The notes under the pieces were generated by a model. It saw only the letters and a program-made list of their open reading frames with translations, was not told the origin of the DNA and ran no database searches. From the NCBI GenBank assembly GCA_040752835.1, contig JBFMGG010000005.1, positions 149,061-213,060 on the forward strand: a stretch of DNA of 64,000 bases. Reading direction: 5' to 3'. Positions within the stretch are counted from its first letter, which is position 1; the number at the start of each line of letters is the position of its first letter. Shown one piece after another: positions 8,984 through 17,183 of this stretch. A program made the translations under genes and the position numbers. The DNA comes from Campylobacterota bacterium. GTDB taxonomy: Bacteria > Campylobacterota > Campylobacteria > Campylobacterales > Sulfurimonadaceae.

Positions 8984-9949
8984 TTGCTAGTTGACAGTTA
9001 CGGCCGTACGGTCGATTATTTGAGGGTGTCGGTGACGGAGCGGTGCAATTTCCGCTGCCAGTACTGCATGCCCGAAAAACCCTTTTCGTGGGTTCCCAAA
9101 GAGAATCTGCTCAGTTTCGAGGAACTGTTCGAATTTATCCGCGTGGCGATTGACGAAGGGGTGAAGAAGATCCGCATTACGGGGGGTGAGCCGCTTCTGC
9201 GCGAAGACCTCGACGCCTTTATCAAAATGATCCACGACTACAAAAATGACATCGATCTGGCGATGACCACGAACGCCTACCTGCTCAAAGGCTCCGCCCA
9301 AAAGCTCTACGATGCGGGACTTCGGCGGCTGAACGTCTCGATCGATTCGCTCAAACCCGACGTAGCTGAGAAAATCGCCAAAAAAGACGTTCTCGGTCCC
9401 GTACTGGCCGGCGTGGAAGAGGCGCTCAAAGTGGGGATGAAGGTTAAGGTGAACATGGTTCCCATGAAAGGGCTCAATGACGGCGAAATCCTTGACGTTC
9501 TCGAGTACTGCAAAGCCCGCGGTATGACGGTACGCTTCATTGAATACATGGAGAACGTCCACGCGGAGGTGAATATCAAGGGGATGCAGAGCCCCGAATT
9601 GCTGGAGATAATCGGTAGCCGTTACGCGTACGAAGACCTGGGATTCGACGGCCACTCACCATCGCACTATTACCGTCTCGAGGACGGCTATGAATTCGGG
9701 ATCATCGAACCCCACAAAGACGATTTCTGCACCAAATGCAACCGCATCCGCCTCACCGCCGAGGGCAACCTGATCCCCTGTCTCTATTTCGACGAGGCGA
9801 TGAGCATCCGTGACGCCGTCCGCCGGGGAGACATCAAAGAAGCGGCACTGGTGCTCAAAGAGGTCGTCCGTACCAAGCCGGAGAAAAACCGCTGGAGCGA
9901 AGGGGATGCAGAAGCCTCGAACCGCGCCTTCTACGAAACGGGAGGGTGA
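8984..9949 (+). CDS. moaA: GTP 3',8-cyclase, molybdenum cofactor step 1
   Basis: Radical SAM enzyme that converts GTP to 3',8-cyclo-7,8-dihydro-GTP, the first step of molybdopterin synthesis. The N-terminal cluster motif CNFRCQYC (about residues 19-26) and the C-terminal second-cluster motif [18 protein letters not shown] are both intact, as is the GGEPLLR motif. Length (321 aa) is normal. The start is a TTG at 8984 supported by an AAGGA ribosome site; this frame gives the conserved [22 protein letters not shown]. It is followed by queE with a one-base gap, so two radical SAM genes acting on GTP-derived precursors share a transcript. Confidence 0.95.
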   Translation: MLVDSYGRTVDYLRVSVTERCNFRCQYCMPEKPFSWVPKENLLSFEELFEFIRVAIDEGVKKIRITGGEPLLREDLDAFIKMIHDYKNDIDLAMTTNAYLLKGSAQKLYDAGLRRLNVSIDSLKPDVAEKIAKKDVLGPVLAGVEEALKVGMKVKVNMVPMKGLNDGEILDVLEYCKARGMTVRFIEYMENVHAEVNIKGMQSPELLEIIGSRYAYEDLGFDGHSPSHYYRLEDGYEFGIIEPHKDDFCTKCNRIRLTAEGNLIPCLYFDEAMSIRDAVRRGDIKEAALVLKEVVRTKPEKNRWSEGDAEASNRAFYETGG

Positions 9950-9950
9950 G

Positions 9951-10709
9951 ATGCTCTACCTTGTAGAACATTTTTACTCCGTGCAGGGGGAGGGAAAATA
10001 TACGGGACATCCGTCGATGTTTTTTCGCTTCGGAGGGTGCAACCTGACCTGTGAGGGATTCGGGTGCACCGAAATCGCCCCGGACGGGAGCGAAGTGATC
10101 GGATGCGATACCGTATATGCCGTCGACCGAAAGGGATTCGGCGGGATATGGATGGAGATCGAGGAACTCCAGACGCTGATCTGGATCATGAACGGCTACC
10201 GCCTTCCTCCCCATGTCGACGTCGTTTTGACCGGCGGGGAACCGCTGGTGTACGCAAGCGAGCCGATTTTCGTTCAGTTTATCGAATACCTGGTGTCGCA
10301 GGGGCACCGTGTGACCTTCGAGACGAACGGGACGATCGCACCCGACTTCGGTCGCTACCCTTTTTACCGGGAAGCGACCTATGCCCTTTCGGTCAAGCTC
10401 TCCAACAGCGGCGAGCCCAAAGCCCGACGGGTCAGACCTGAGGCGATCACCGCGATTGTCGCCAATGCGAAAGAGTCGTTTTTCAAATTCACCGTCGACG
10501 AGCCTTCCTTGATGAACCACATCGAGACGGAGATCGACGAGATCATCGCCGAATACCCCTTCACGCCCGTTTACTGCATGCCGCTGGGCGGTGACAAGGC
10601 GCATATCGAAGCCAACTGCGAATCGGTGATCGAGTTGTGCAAACGCCGGGGATTCATCTATTCCGATCGTCTCCATATCCGTATCTGGGATCAGAATCAC
10701 GGGGTATAA
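9951..10709 (+). CDS. queE: 7-carboxy-7-deazaguanine synthase
   Basis: Radical SAM enzyme that contracts 6-carboxytetrahydropterin to 7-carboxy-7-deazaguanine in the queuosine pathway. The start MLYLVEHFYSVQGEGKYTG is typical; longer in-frame starts lie inside moaA and are rejected. The protein (252 aa) has F-R-F-G-G-C30-N-L-T-C34, then Cys39 and a Cys52-D-T motif, the last matching the CDT end of QueE cluster motifs. The spacing C30-x3-C34 with the third ligand at 39 or 52 differs from the canonical Cx3CxxC. The TGGEPL SAM-site motif is present. Coupled to moaA; its product partner queD follows after 53 nt. Confidence 0.92.
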   Translation: MLYLVEHFYSVQGEGKYTGHPSMFFRFGGCNLTCEGFGCTEIAPDGSEVIGCDTVYAVDRKGFGGIWMEIEELQTLIWIMNGYRLPPHVDVVLTGGEPLVYASEPIFVQFIEYLVSQGHRVTFETNGTIAPDFGRYPFYREATYALSVKLSNSGEPKARRVRPEAITAIVANAKESFFKFTVDEPSLMNHIETEIDEIIAEYPFTPVYCMPLGGDKAHIEANCESVIELCKRRGFIYSDRLHIRIWDQNHGV

Positions 10710-10746
10710 TATCGAGATTACTTGAGGTCGGAACAGGTGACCTCAA
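10705..10746 (+). promoter_or_regulatory. -10 element and 5' hairpin upstream of queD
   Basis: A TATAAT at 10705-10710 overlaps the queE stop codon. A transcript started from it would begin just before an inverted repeat: TTGAGGTC at 10722-10729 and GACCTCAA at 10739-10746, loop of 9 nt. No uridine run follows, so it is not a simple terminator. It could set mRNA stability or act as a binding site. It does not match the short preQ1-I riboswitch consensus as far as I can judge. Confidence 0.45.
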
Positions 10747-10762
10747 AAGGCAGTGACCCATC

Positions 10763-11344
10763 ATGATTATCCGTAAACTTTTCAAATTCGAAAACGCCCA
10801 CATCGTCCGAGGTTGTTCCACGCAGCGTTGCCGCGCCTCGATCCACGGCCATTCGTACAAGGTCGAAGTGCTGTTCGAATCCAAATACCTCGACCGGGGG
10901 CAGATGGTGTACGATTTCGGCCTGATGAAGCAGGGGATGAAAGAGCTGATTGATAGTTTCGATCATGCCGTGGCGATCTGGGATGCGGATCACACCGAAT
11001 ACATCGACGCGATGAAAGAGTACTCGGCACGGTGGGTCCTCCTCCCCGTTTCCCCTTCCTGCGAGCAGTTTGCGCGGGTCATTTTCCTGATGATCGACCG
11101 TTTGCTCTGTTCCACCCACATGATTAACGGTGAGCGCGGGGTAAGGCTGCACAGCGTCATCGTACACGAAACCGACACGGGATACGCGCAGGCGTTCGAG
11201 GAGGATGCTTATTCGGAATGGATGGGGACGATTGCGCTCGATGCAATCCGTTTCAGCAAAGAGGTGCGTGAGGGGTGGAGCGATCCGCAACTGTGGGAAA
11301 AGGTCCTCAACGGCGATATCTTCGTCAACCCCGATACCGTTTAA
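10763..11344 (+). CDS. queD: 6-carboxytetrahydropterin synthase family protein
   Basis: Zinc enzyme that makes 6-carboxy-5,6,7,8-tetrahydropterin from dihydroneopterin triphosphate, the substrate of QueE. The zinc ligands His13, His28 and His30 (HGH) are present, with Cys23 placed as the probable catalytic cysteine (CRASIHGH, four residues between Cys and His; E. coli QueD has three). Length 193 aa is longer than E. coli QueD (about 120 aa), because of extra segments in the middle and a C-terminal extension. The gene sits directly after queE and ends beside the convergent moeA, with a 4-nt overlap (TTTAAA region). Confidence 0.88.
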   Translation: MIIRKLFKFENAHIVRGCSTQRCRASIHGHSYKVEVLFESKYLDRGQMVYDFGLMKQGMKELIDSFDHAVAIWDADHTEYIDAMKEYSARWVLLPVSPSCEQFARVIFLMIDRLLCSTHMINGERGVRLHSVIVHETDTGYAQAFEEDAYSEWMGTIALDAIRFSKEVREGWSDPQLWEKVLNGDIFVNPDTV

Positions 11345-12558
11345 ACGGTAATCAAAGAGTTTTTTTCGAAAGCGCTGAAGGGCCAGCGCGTGGGGATCAC
11401 TTTGACTTCCGAGCCTTTTTCCAGCCTTTCGAGTGCGGCATCGACCATCACATAGGCGTTGGCGCGTGAAAGAGGGAGGACCATTCCGGGACCGAACTTC
11501 GGGCTCGGGGTGAACGATTCCCCGTCGTACCACCCCGGGATCAGCGCCCTTCGCCCTTTTTTGACGCGGAAATCTTCTCCCATTTTCGCCGCAAGGGCAG
11601 AGAGGTATTTGTCCCCCCGACCGCTTAGTGCAAGAATGGCACTCTGGGCGAAGAGTTCGAAACACAGCGCCGCGGCCAGGGGATTGCCCGGGAGATTGAG
11701 GACCAGCGTCGAGCCGATCCGTCCGAACGTCGTCGGTTTTCCGGGTTTGATGTCGACTGATTCGAAAGCGCTCTCAAATCCCAGTGAGGCGAACGCCTCT
11801 TTGGTATAGTCGGCATCGCCGACGCTGACGCCTCCGGAGGTGATGATGAAATCGGCACGCAGCGCGCTGCGGATGTGTTCACGGATCGATTCGAGCGTAT
11901 CCTGGGCGGTGCCGGTAAAAATAACGTCACATCCCAGCTCCCGTGCCCGTGCGGCGAAAGTGGGGGTGTTGGTATTGTAAAGCTGTCCCGCACCGACGCT
12001 TTCGTAATGCATTTTCAGCTCGTTGCCCGAAGAGAAAAGGGCAATACGGGGACGGCGGAAAAGGCGTATGTGCGTAATCCCCTGCGACGCCAGTAACGCG
12101 ATGTGGTGAGCGTGCAGCAGCGTGCCGGACTCGAGCAGCACCATCCCTTTTTCGATGTCTTCGCCGCGAAGGCGGATGTGTTGGGAAGGGCGGATCGAAG
12201 TGGGGAGGGTGACGCGCCCTTCTTCCAGTTGAACCTCCTCGACGGGAACGATAGCCTCGCATCCTTGCGGAATGCGCGCACCCGTCATGATCCGGATGCA
12301 CTGGTCTTCGACCATGCGGATCTCTTCTTGATCGCCGGCAAAGATGGTGCACGACTGGGTGAGGGTTTTCCCCGCATCTTCCACCCGTACGGCATAGCCG
12401 TCCATCGCCGAGTTGTCAAAAGCGGGGAGGGGATACGCGGCGCTGACCTCTTGTGCCAGAACCCGGTGAACGGCGTTTTCGATCGGCTCGATTTCGCTTT
12501 CGAGCGGATGGGAAAGCGCGTAAATTTTTTCGAGCGCCTCTTCTACGCTGATCGCCAT
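11341..12558 (-). CDS. moeA: molybdopterin molybdenumtransferase
   Basis: Inserts molybdate into adenylylated molybdopterin, the last general step of molybdenum cofactor synthesis. The N-terminal FDNSAMDGYAVR motif, the MTGARIP region, and the TSGGVSVGDADYTKEA motif of the MoaB/Mog-like nucleotide fold are intact; LNLPGNPLAA follows near the C-terminal part. Start chosen at 12558 (MAISVEEAL), which has a strong AAGGAGG site 5 nt upstream; an 11-codon longer ORF from 12591 lacks one. Length 405 aa is normal. Convergent with queD. moaA lies 1.6 kb away on the other strand, so the Moco genes are grouped but not in one operon. Confidence 0.95.
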   Translation of the reverse strand: MAISVEEALEKIYALSHPLESEIEPIENAVHRVLAQEVSAAYPLPAFDNSAMDGYAVRVEDAGKTLTQSCTIFAGDQEEIRMVEDQCIRIMTGARIPQGCEAIVPVEEVQLEEGRVTLPTSIRPSQHIRLRGEDIEKGMVLLESGTLLHAHHIALLASQGITHIRLFRRPRIALFSSGNELKMHYESVGAGQLYNTNTPTFAARARELGCDVIFTGTAQDTLESIREHIRSALRADFIITSGGVSVGDADYTKEAFASLGFESAFESVDIKPGKPTTFGRIGSTLVLNLPGNPLAAALCFELFAQSAILALSGRGDKYLSALAAKMGEDFRVKKGRRALIPGWYDGESFTPSPKFGPGMVLPLSRANAYVMVDAALERLEKGSEVKVIPTRWPFSAFEKNSLITV

Positions 12559-12648
12559 GGTGCCTCCTTCAAAACGGCGTGCGGATCGCACGGTCGCGGT
12601 TTTAAAAATGATAGACGATTATAGGCAAATTAAGGTAAAATCCCCTTT

Positions 12649-13062
12649 ATGGAAGCTATGTATGCAGCGGGATTGAATATCCACTATTTCGGGGTCATTG
12701 TGCTGATGGGGGTCGTCCTCTTCAATATCGTCATGCTCGCCTTGTCGCAGCAGGTGGTTCGCTACGCGAAGCGGATGCGGATCGTGATGCCCATATCGGC
12801 ATCCCTGATCGCCCTGATCCTTTTTACGGGGGCGGTGATGATGGCGGCCAAGCAGTTGGCGTTTAACGCTTCGAACGTGGCGATGATCGCCGTCGCCGTC
12901 GTCATGATCGTGCTGGAAGCCAAGCGCTACAAAACCCTTAAACGCCGGACCGACATTTCGAAGGAAGGGGCGTTTGAAGGTTACAAAGCCAAAGCGTTCC
13001 GTTTTCTGGGGATCGAGATGGCGCTGCTGGGACTGATGACGGGATGGATGGTGGCACTGTGA
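12649..13062 (+). CDS. four-helix membrane protein, unknown function
   Basis: A 137-aa protein with four predicted transmembrane helices (about residues 14-34, 45-66, 73-88 and 113-135) and one conserved-looking histidine in the first helix region (NIHYFG). The helix-loop pattern and basic loop KRYKTLKRR suggest an integral inner-membrane protein. I do not recognise the family. It overlaps rsmE by 4 nt if the GTG start of rsmE is used, so the two are coupled. A -10-like GTAAAAT precedes it in the divergent region shared with moeA. Confidence 0.65.
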   Translation: MEAMYAAGLNIHYFGVIVLMGVVLFNIVMLALSQQVVRYAKRMRIVMPISASLIALILFTGAVMMAAKQLAFNASNVAMIAVAVVMIVLEAKRYKTLKRRTDISKEGAFEGYKAKAFRFLGIEMALLGLMTGWMVAL

Positions 13063-13721
13063 AATTTTTGCTCCATCCCGACGCGGGTGCGCCGGAGCTG
13101 AGCGTCAGCGGGGACGACTACAAATACCTGATCAAAGTCCGCCGTCACAAAAGCGGTGACCTGATCGCGTTTCGCAGCCGCAGGGCATTGCAAGAAGAGT
13201 TCCGTTACCGGTTGGAGAGAACGGAGGGAAAAAGCGCGTTGTTCCGTCTTGAAAGCCGAAGAGAAGCTCCGTGCGAGGCAACCCGAAAACTGCACATAGG
13301 GTGGTGCCTCGTGGACCCCAAAACGGTGGAAAAAACCCTTCCGATGCTGAGCGAATTGGGCGTCGGGACAATAACGTTCATCCATTGCCGCCGTTCGCAG
13401 CGCAATTTCCGCCTTGATTTCGAGCGGTTTGAGCGGATCTTGGAGAGCTCCATTATCCAGTGCGGCCGCACCTCCTTGATCGAATTGCGCGAGAGCCGCA
13501 GCCTCGGTGATTTTTTAAACGACCATCCGGATGCCGTTGTCATGGATTTCGGCGGAGAGCCTTTGCGGGGAGACGAGGGGATCGACACCATCGTCATCGG
13601 TTGCGAAGGGGGATTCGACGACAGCGAACGAAAACTGTTTCGAAACATCCGTTCATTCGCGGTCCCGACCGTCCTGCGCTCCGAAACGGCGGCGGTGGCC
13701 GCTGCCGCGGCGCTGTTGTAA
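13059..13721 (+). CDS. rsmE: 16S rRNA m3U1498 methyltransferase
   Basis: SPOUT-class methylase of 16S rRNA U1498. The C-terminal knot region is visible: [17 protein letters not shown] followed by [17 protein letters not shown], the E-T-A signature of RsmE. The N-terminal PUA-like domain starts [29 protein letters not shown] chose GTG at 13059, which overlaps the previous stop as GTGA; an in-frame ATG at 13044 would add five residues. Length 220 aa is slightly below E. coli RsmE (243 aa) but all core elements are present. It is separated from rpmE by a promoter-bearing gap. Confidence 0.93.
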   Translation: MKFLLHPDAGAPELSVSGDDYKYLIKVRRHKSGDLIAFRSRRALQEEFRYRLERTEGKSALFRLESRREAPCEATRKLHIGWCLVDPKTVEKTLPMLSELGVGTITFIHCRRSQRNFRLDFERFERILESSIIQCGRTSLIELRESRSLGDFLNDHPDAVVMDFGGEPLRGDEGIDTIVIGCEGGFDDSERKLFRNIRSFAVPTVLRSETAAVAAAAALL

Positions 13722-13738
13722 AAAAATCTTTTTTAAGA

Positions 13739-13744
13739 TATAAT
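13739..13744 (+). promoter_or_regulatory. -10 element for rpmE
   Basis: TATAAT 85 nt before the rpmE ATG, so the mRNA has a leader of roughly 75-80 nt. The leader holds an inverted repeat CATCCG...CGGATG at about 13757-13777, a possible site for L31 or zinc-related control, which is inference only. Confidence 0.5.
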
Positions 13745-13828
13745 TCGCCTCCAAATCATCCGCCCCCGTACGGATGTAAAACTATACCGGCCGACGTACA
13801 ACGACGTCGACCACCAAGGCATAACCTA

Positions 13829-14029
13829 ATGAAAAAAGATCTTCACCCTAACGTTGTCGAAGCAACGGTAAACTGCGCGTGCGGCAACACGTTTAAAACA
13901 AAGAGCGTCAAAGAATCGATCCGTGTCGATATCTGCAACGAATGCCACCCGTTCTACACCGGTTCTGAGCGTCAGGTCGACACTGCCGGACGTATCGATA
14001 AATTCAAAAAACGCTACTCGCTCAACTAA
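13829..14029 (+). CDS. rpmE: 50S ribosomal protein L31
   Basis: A 66-aa large-subunit protein starting [20 protein letters not shown]. It is the zinc-ribbon (C+) form: CAC near residue 16 and CNEC near residue 35 supply metal-binding cysteines. The much longer open frame upstream has no coding support; the chosen ATG is preceded by an AAGG site. It is transcribed with rsmI only by read-through of the terminator at 14038-14067. Confidence 0.97.
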   Translation: MKKDLHPNVVEATVNCACGNTFKTKSVKESIRVDICNECHPFYTGSERQVDTAGRIDKFKKRYSLN

Positions 14030-14037
14030 TCACCCAA

Positions 14038-14067
14038 GCTCCCCGGGGAATCCCCGAGGGGCCTTTT
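14038..14067 (+). terminator. rho-independent terminator after rpmE
   Basis: A long GC-rich hairpin with an AAT loop (GGGG/CCCC core extended to about 11 pairs with one mismatch) followed by CTTTTGCT, 9 nt after the rpmE stop. Confidence 0.75.
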
Positions 14068-14114
14068 GCTCTCGCAATTACGCTTGCCTCTTTAAGGCAG
14101 AACCGGGAAGAACC

Positions 14115-14927
14115 ATGCTTTCACTTGTCCCCACTCCCATCGGAAACATTGCCGACATCACCCTTCGTACACTAGAAGCTCTCGCGCAGGCCGAGGTTTT
14201 ATTGTGCGAAGATACCCGTGTGACGAAAAAACTTCTCCATTTCCTGAAGGAACGCTACAACCTGGCCATTGCGCAAGAGCAGCAGTTTGTCAGTCTCCAC
14301 TCCCATAACGAAGCCGATTTTCTGGCGGGTTTGAGCCCCGATTTTTTTGACCGCAACGTTGTCTACGTCAGCGATGCGGGGATGCCCGGCTTCAGCGATC
14401 CGGGGCAGATGCTCGTGCGCTATTGCATCGACAACGGGGTTGAGTACGACGTCCTTCCCGGAGCCAATGCCGCGCTGACGGCATTTGTCGCCAGCGGTTT
14501 CGTGGAGACGAAGATGCTGTTCGCGGGATTCCTTCCGCACAAAGGGAACGACCGTTCCGCCGCGTTGCAGGAGGCCCTTTTCAACGGCTATACCACGGTA
14601 CTGTACGAAGCACCGACGCGGCTGGAAAAACTGCTGCGGGAGATTTCCGCCGCCGCGCCGCTGCGGGAAGTTTTCCTGGCAAAGGAACTGACGAAAAAAT
14701 TTCAGCGCTTTTACCGCGGCACCGCGGCCGAGCTGCTTGAGAGGATGGAAAAAGAGATCCGCGGGGAATGGGTCGTAGTGATCGGAGCCTCGGAGGGGAA
14801 AAGTTCGGCGCTGTGCGAAGCCGACATCCTCGCTCTCGACATACCCAAAAAAGCGGCATCGAAGCTGATTGCCCGGATAACGGGCGAAAATCCCAAAGAG
14901 TGTTATCAGCGACTCTTAAACACATAG
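14115..14927 (+). CDS. rsmI: 16S rRNA 2'-O-ribose C1402 methyltransferase
   Basis: Methylates the 2'-OH of C1402 in 16S rRNA (tetrapyrrole-methylase fold). The start MLSLVPTPIGNIADITLRTLEAL and the following CEDTRVTKKLL and VSDAGMPGFSDPG motifs are diagnostic. The ATG at 14115 has a GGGAAG ribosome site; the longer open frame running back through rpmE is rejected. Length 270 aa; E. coli RsmI is about 286 aa. The protein ends shortly after a segment like KKAASKLIARITGENPKECYQ, as usual. The downstream TATAAT at 14931 starts a separate transcript. Confidence 0.95.
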   Translation: MLSLVPTPIGNIADITLRTLEALAQAEVLLCEDTRVTKKLLHFLKERYNLAIAQEQQFVSLHSHNEADFLAGLSPDFFDRNVVYVSDAGMPGFSDPGQMLVRYCIDNGVEYDVLPGANAALTAFVASGFVETKMLFAGFLPHKGNDRSAALQEALFNGYTTVLYEAPTRLEKLLREISAAAPLREVFLAKELTKKFQRFYRGTAAELLERMEKEIRGEWVVVIGASEGKSSALCEADILALDIPKKAASKLIARITGENPKECYQRLLNT

Positions 14928-14930
14928 AGA

Positions 14931-14936
14931 TATAAT
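14931..14936 (+). promoter_or_regulatory. -10 element for the TrmH-family methylase operon
   Basis: Perfect TATAAT 4 nt after the rsmI stop and 50 nt before the next ATG. Confidence 0.5.
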
Positions 14937-14985
14937 AACCGTTAAAAAACATTTCAAGCCCGCGGGCACAAGCAAAGAGAGCAGA

Positions 14986-15663
14986 ATGCTTATTTACGGA
15001 AAACAGCCCGTATTCTACGCGCTGGAGCGCCATAAAGACCGGATCAAGACCCTTTATCTGGCCAAAGAGATCGACAAAAAAGAGTACGGCGCCCTCATGA
15101 AAATGGGCTTCGAGATCAAGCGTATCCCTCCCAACGCCGCGCAGTCGATGGTGAAGGGGGGAAACCACCAGGGCTACATAGCCGATATCTCCCCGGTCGT
15201 TCCCTATGCCTCCCCGTTTCTCAAACGGTGCGATTTCGTGGTGGTGCTCAGCTCCATTACCGATGTCGGGAACATCGGTTCGCTGGTCCGCAGCGCGTAT
15301 GCCCTCGGGGTCGATGCCCTTGTCATCTGCGGGATCAAAGAACCCAATCTCGAGCCGATTATCCGTACCAGTACCGGGGCCGCGCTCGATTTGCCGCTGG
15401 TGATCGTGCACAACATCCATGATGTCATGCACGAACTCAAACAGTCCGGATTTACCCTTTATGGGGCAATGATGGAAGGCAAGGACGTACGGGAAACGCG
15501 TTTTGCCCCCAAGCGGGCGCTGATCCTCGGAAACGAGGGCGAAGGGCTCAGCGGACGGGTTCAAAAAGGGCTGGATGAGGGGGTGTCGATCCGGATGGCA
15601 CACGATTTTGATTCCCTGAACGTCGGCGTTGCCGGCGCAATTTTGATGGAGAGAATGCGATGA
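14986..15663 (+). CDS. rlmB: TrmH/SpoU-family RNA 2'-O-methyltransferase (RlmB-like)
   Basis: SPOUT-class RNA ribose methylase. The three family motifs are present: SSITDVGNIGSLVRSAYALG (motif 1), LILGNEGEGLS (motif 2) and MAHDFDSLNVGVAGAIL (motif 3). The N-terminal ILPQ/L30e-like substrate domain begins LIYGKQPVFYALERHKDRIKTLYLAKE, which fits the RlmB subfamily that methylates G2251 of 23S rRNA. Length 225 aa is shorter than E. coli RlmB (243 aa). A second paralogue at 29120-29872 means the exact targets of the two cannot be assigned from sequence alone. It overlaps the RodZ-like gene by 4 nt. Confidence 0.82.
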   Translation: MLIYGKQPVFYALERHKDRIKTLYLAKEIDKKEYGALMKMGFEIKRIPPNAAQSMVKGGNHQGYIADISPVVPYASPFLKRCDFVVVLSSITDVGNIGSLVRSAYALGVDALVICGIKEPNLEPIIRTSTGAALDLPLVIVHNIHDVMHELKQSGFTLYGAMMEGKDVRETRFAPKRALILGNEGEGLSGRVQKGLDEGVSIRMAHDFDSLNVGVAGAILMERMR

Positions 15664-16463
15664 GTAACTACAAAACGTTTGAAGATTTGCAGGCCCTTGG
15701 ATCGGAAAAAATCCATGAAAGAACCCATATTTCACGGGATAAACTTGCGCTGGTACTGGACAAAGCCTACGACAAGATCGGGCGGGTTCAGTTTATGGGA
15801 TTTCTCTCGATTCTCGAACGCGAATACGATGTCAATCTCGATCCGATCCGCGACGAGTATGACGCCTACCGCCAAGAACACGCCGAAGCGCTTGCCCCCA
15901 AAGCATCGGTAATCCTGCAGGCCCCTTCGAACGCCAAGCGAAAATGGCTGATCGCCGGTACCGTTGCGATCGCGCTGCTGGTCGGAGGAGGCTCATTTTT
16001 GCAGAGTTTCCTCTCCAACGAACCGCGCGAAGAGGTGATGAAGCTCACTTCGCTGGCGGTTGAAGCGGTCAAAGAAGCGGCCGAAACCAATACCAGCGTC
16101 GAAACCAACGCCACCACGGAGACGAACCGCAGCATCACGGCGGCCGAACACAATACAACCAAACCGCTTTCCCCGGCTTCGGCGGGAACGACTACCATCC
16201 TTCCGAAATACAAAGTATGGGTCGGCATGATCGACAAAGCCACGGGTGCCAAAACCCAGAAAATCACGGGTGATCCGATCGTGATCGACACTTCCAAAGA
16301 GACGCTGCTTGTCCTTGGCCACGGAATGATCGAGATCGAGACGGCGGGCGAAAAACAGCAGCTCAAAGAGAAAAATACGGTCCATTTCTGCGTTGAGAAC
16401 GGTGCGCTCAAACAGATCCGCCAAAGTGAATTCATGGAACGCAACGGCGGGAAGAACTGGTAA
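15660..16463 (+). CDS. RodZ-like single-pass membrane protein
   Basis: A 267-aa protein with the layout of the cytoskeletal protein RodZ: an N-terminal charged domain of about 95 residues that is HTH-like in predicted helices, one transmembrane helix at about residues 98-119 (WLIAGTVAIALLVGGG), a low-complexity Thr/Asn/Ala/Glu linker (AETNTSVETNATTETNRSI), and a beta-rich C-terminal domain (about 180-267) after the linker. The N-terminal part lacks the strong HTH signature of E. coli RodZ, so identity is inferred from architecture. It is coupled to rlmB by an ATGA overlap and followed after 11 nt by an exported protein gene. Confidence 0.6.
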   Translation: MSNYKTFEDLQALGSEKIHERTHISRDKLALVLDKAYDKIGRVQFMGFLSILEREYDVNLDPIRDEYDAYRQEHAEALAPKASVILQAPSNAKRKWLIAGTVAIALLVGGGSFLQSFLSNEPREEVMKLTSLAVEAVKEAAETNTSVETNATTETNRSITAAEHNTTKPLSPASAGTTTILPKYKVWVGMIDKATGAKTQKITGDPIVIDTSKETLLVLGHGMIEIETAGEKQQLKEKNTVHFCVENGALKQIRQSEFMERNGGKNW

Positions 16464-16474
16464 GGAAGATTACG

Positions 16475-17113
16475 GTGCGTTTCGCGGCCTTGTTGCTCCT
16501 TGCCCCGCTGCTCTCTTTCGCGGCGAATCCCGCGCGCATCCAGGCACGAATAGTTTTCGAGGGGGAGCCCGCCGTTGCGCTGAAAACGCTTTACAACGGT
16601 TTTAGCGCCGTCGGATACCGTTTGGACGTACGGAGTTTCAGTGTCCGAAACAAAGAAGGCGAGATTTCGGGCGAAGCGCACGGAATCCGTCCCTTCGACG
16701 CGGCGGCATTTGCTGAAAACATGGCCGAGGAGGGGGTTTCGGTTCTCAACGAGGGATCATCCAAAGGGGTGTTCAAGATTCGCATGAATGCCCGAAACGG
16801 TATCTGGAACGTTCCCCTGATCGCCCCCGAAGAGGGAGCGCAGCTGGAACGTTCGGCCATCCCGCAATGGTTTGGGGTGGAAGCGGGACAGACGATCCGC
16901 ATCGAATCCCCCTATGTCGGGAAATGGTATCCCGACGTCGCCGTTCTTGATGCGTCGATGCAGGTGCTGTATTCCGTACGGTCGGAAGTCCCGAAAGAGG
17001 AATACGCCTTTGATCTTCCCCCCGGAGCCCGTTATCTTAAAGTTTCCAATACCTGGGGAATGAAAGCGCTTCGGGAAGCGACGTGGGTCGAGTCCAAATC
17101 GCCCGGTCGCTAA
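16475..17113 (+). CDS. exported protein of unknown function
   Basis: A 212-aa protein with a typical signal peptide (MRFAALLLLAPLLSFAAN, cleavage probably after A-A) and a mature part of mixed strands. No known motif is seen. The segment PRY-like LPPGARYLKVSNTWGMKALREATWVE at the C terminus suggests a beta-sandwich. The start is a GTG at 16475 with AAGGAAG upstream. It is the last gene of the rlmB operon, so it may function at the envelope with the RodZ-like protein; this is inference from position. Confidence 0.7.
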   Translation: MRFAALLLLAPLLSFAANPARIQARIVFEGEPAVALKTLYNGFSAVGYRLDVRSFSVRNKEGEISGEAHGIRPFDAAAFAENMAEEGVSVLNEGSSKGVFKIRMNARNGIWNVPLIAPEEGAQLERSAIPQWFGVEAGQTIRIESPYVGKWYPDVAVLDASMQVLYSVRSEVPKEEYAFDLPPGARYLKVSNTWGMKALREATWVESKSPGR

Positions 17114-17183
17114 GTCTTGAATTATAGATAAACTAAGCCTCTTATGCTAAAATGGCGCAATTTTTTATGCACAGGTTGTAGCC

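Noticed and set aside
10710..10762. preQ1 riboswitch upstream of queD
   Set aside because: The inverted repeat has no adjacent conserved CACCC/AAAA-rich tail of preQ1-I and the loop does not match; kept only as an unnamed hairpin.
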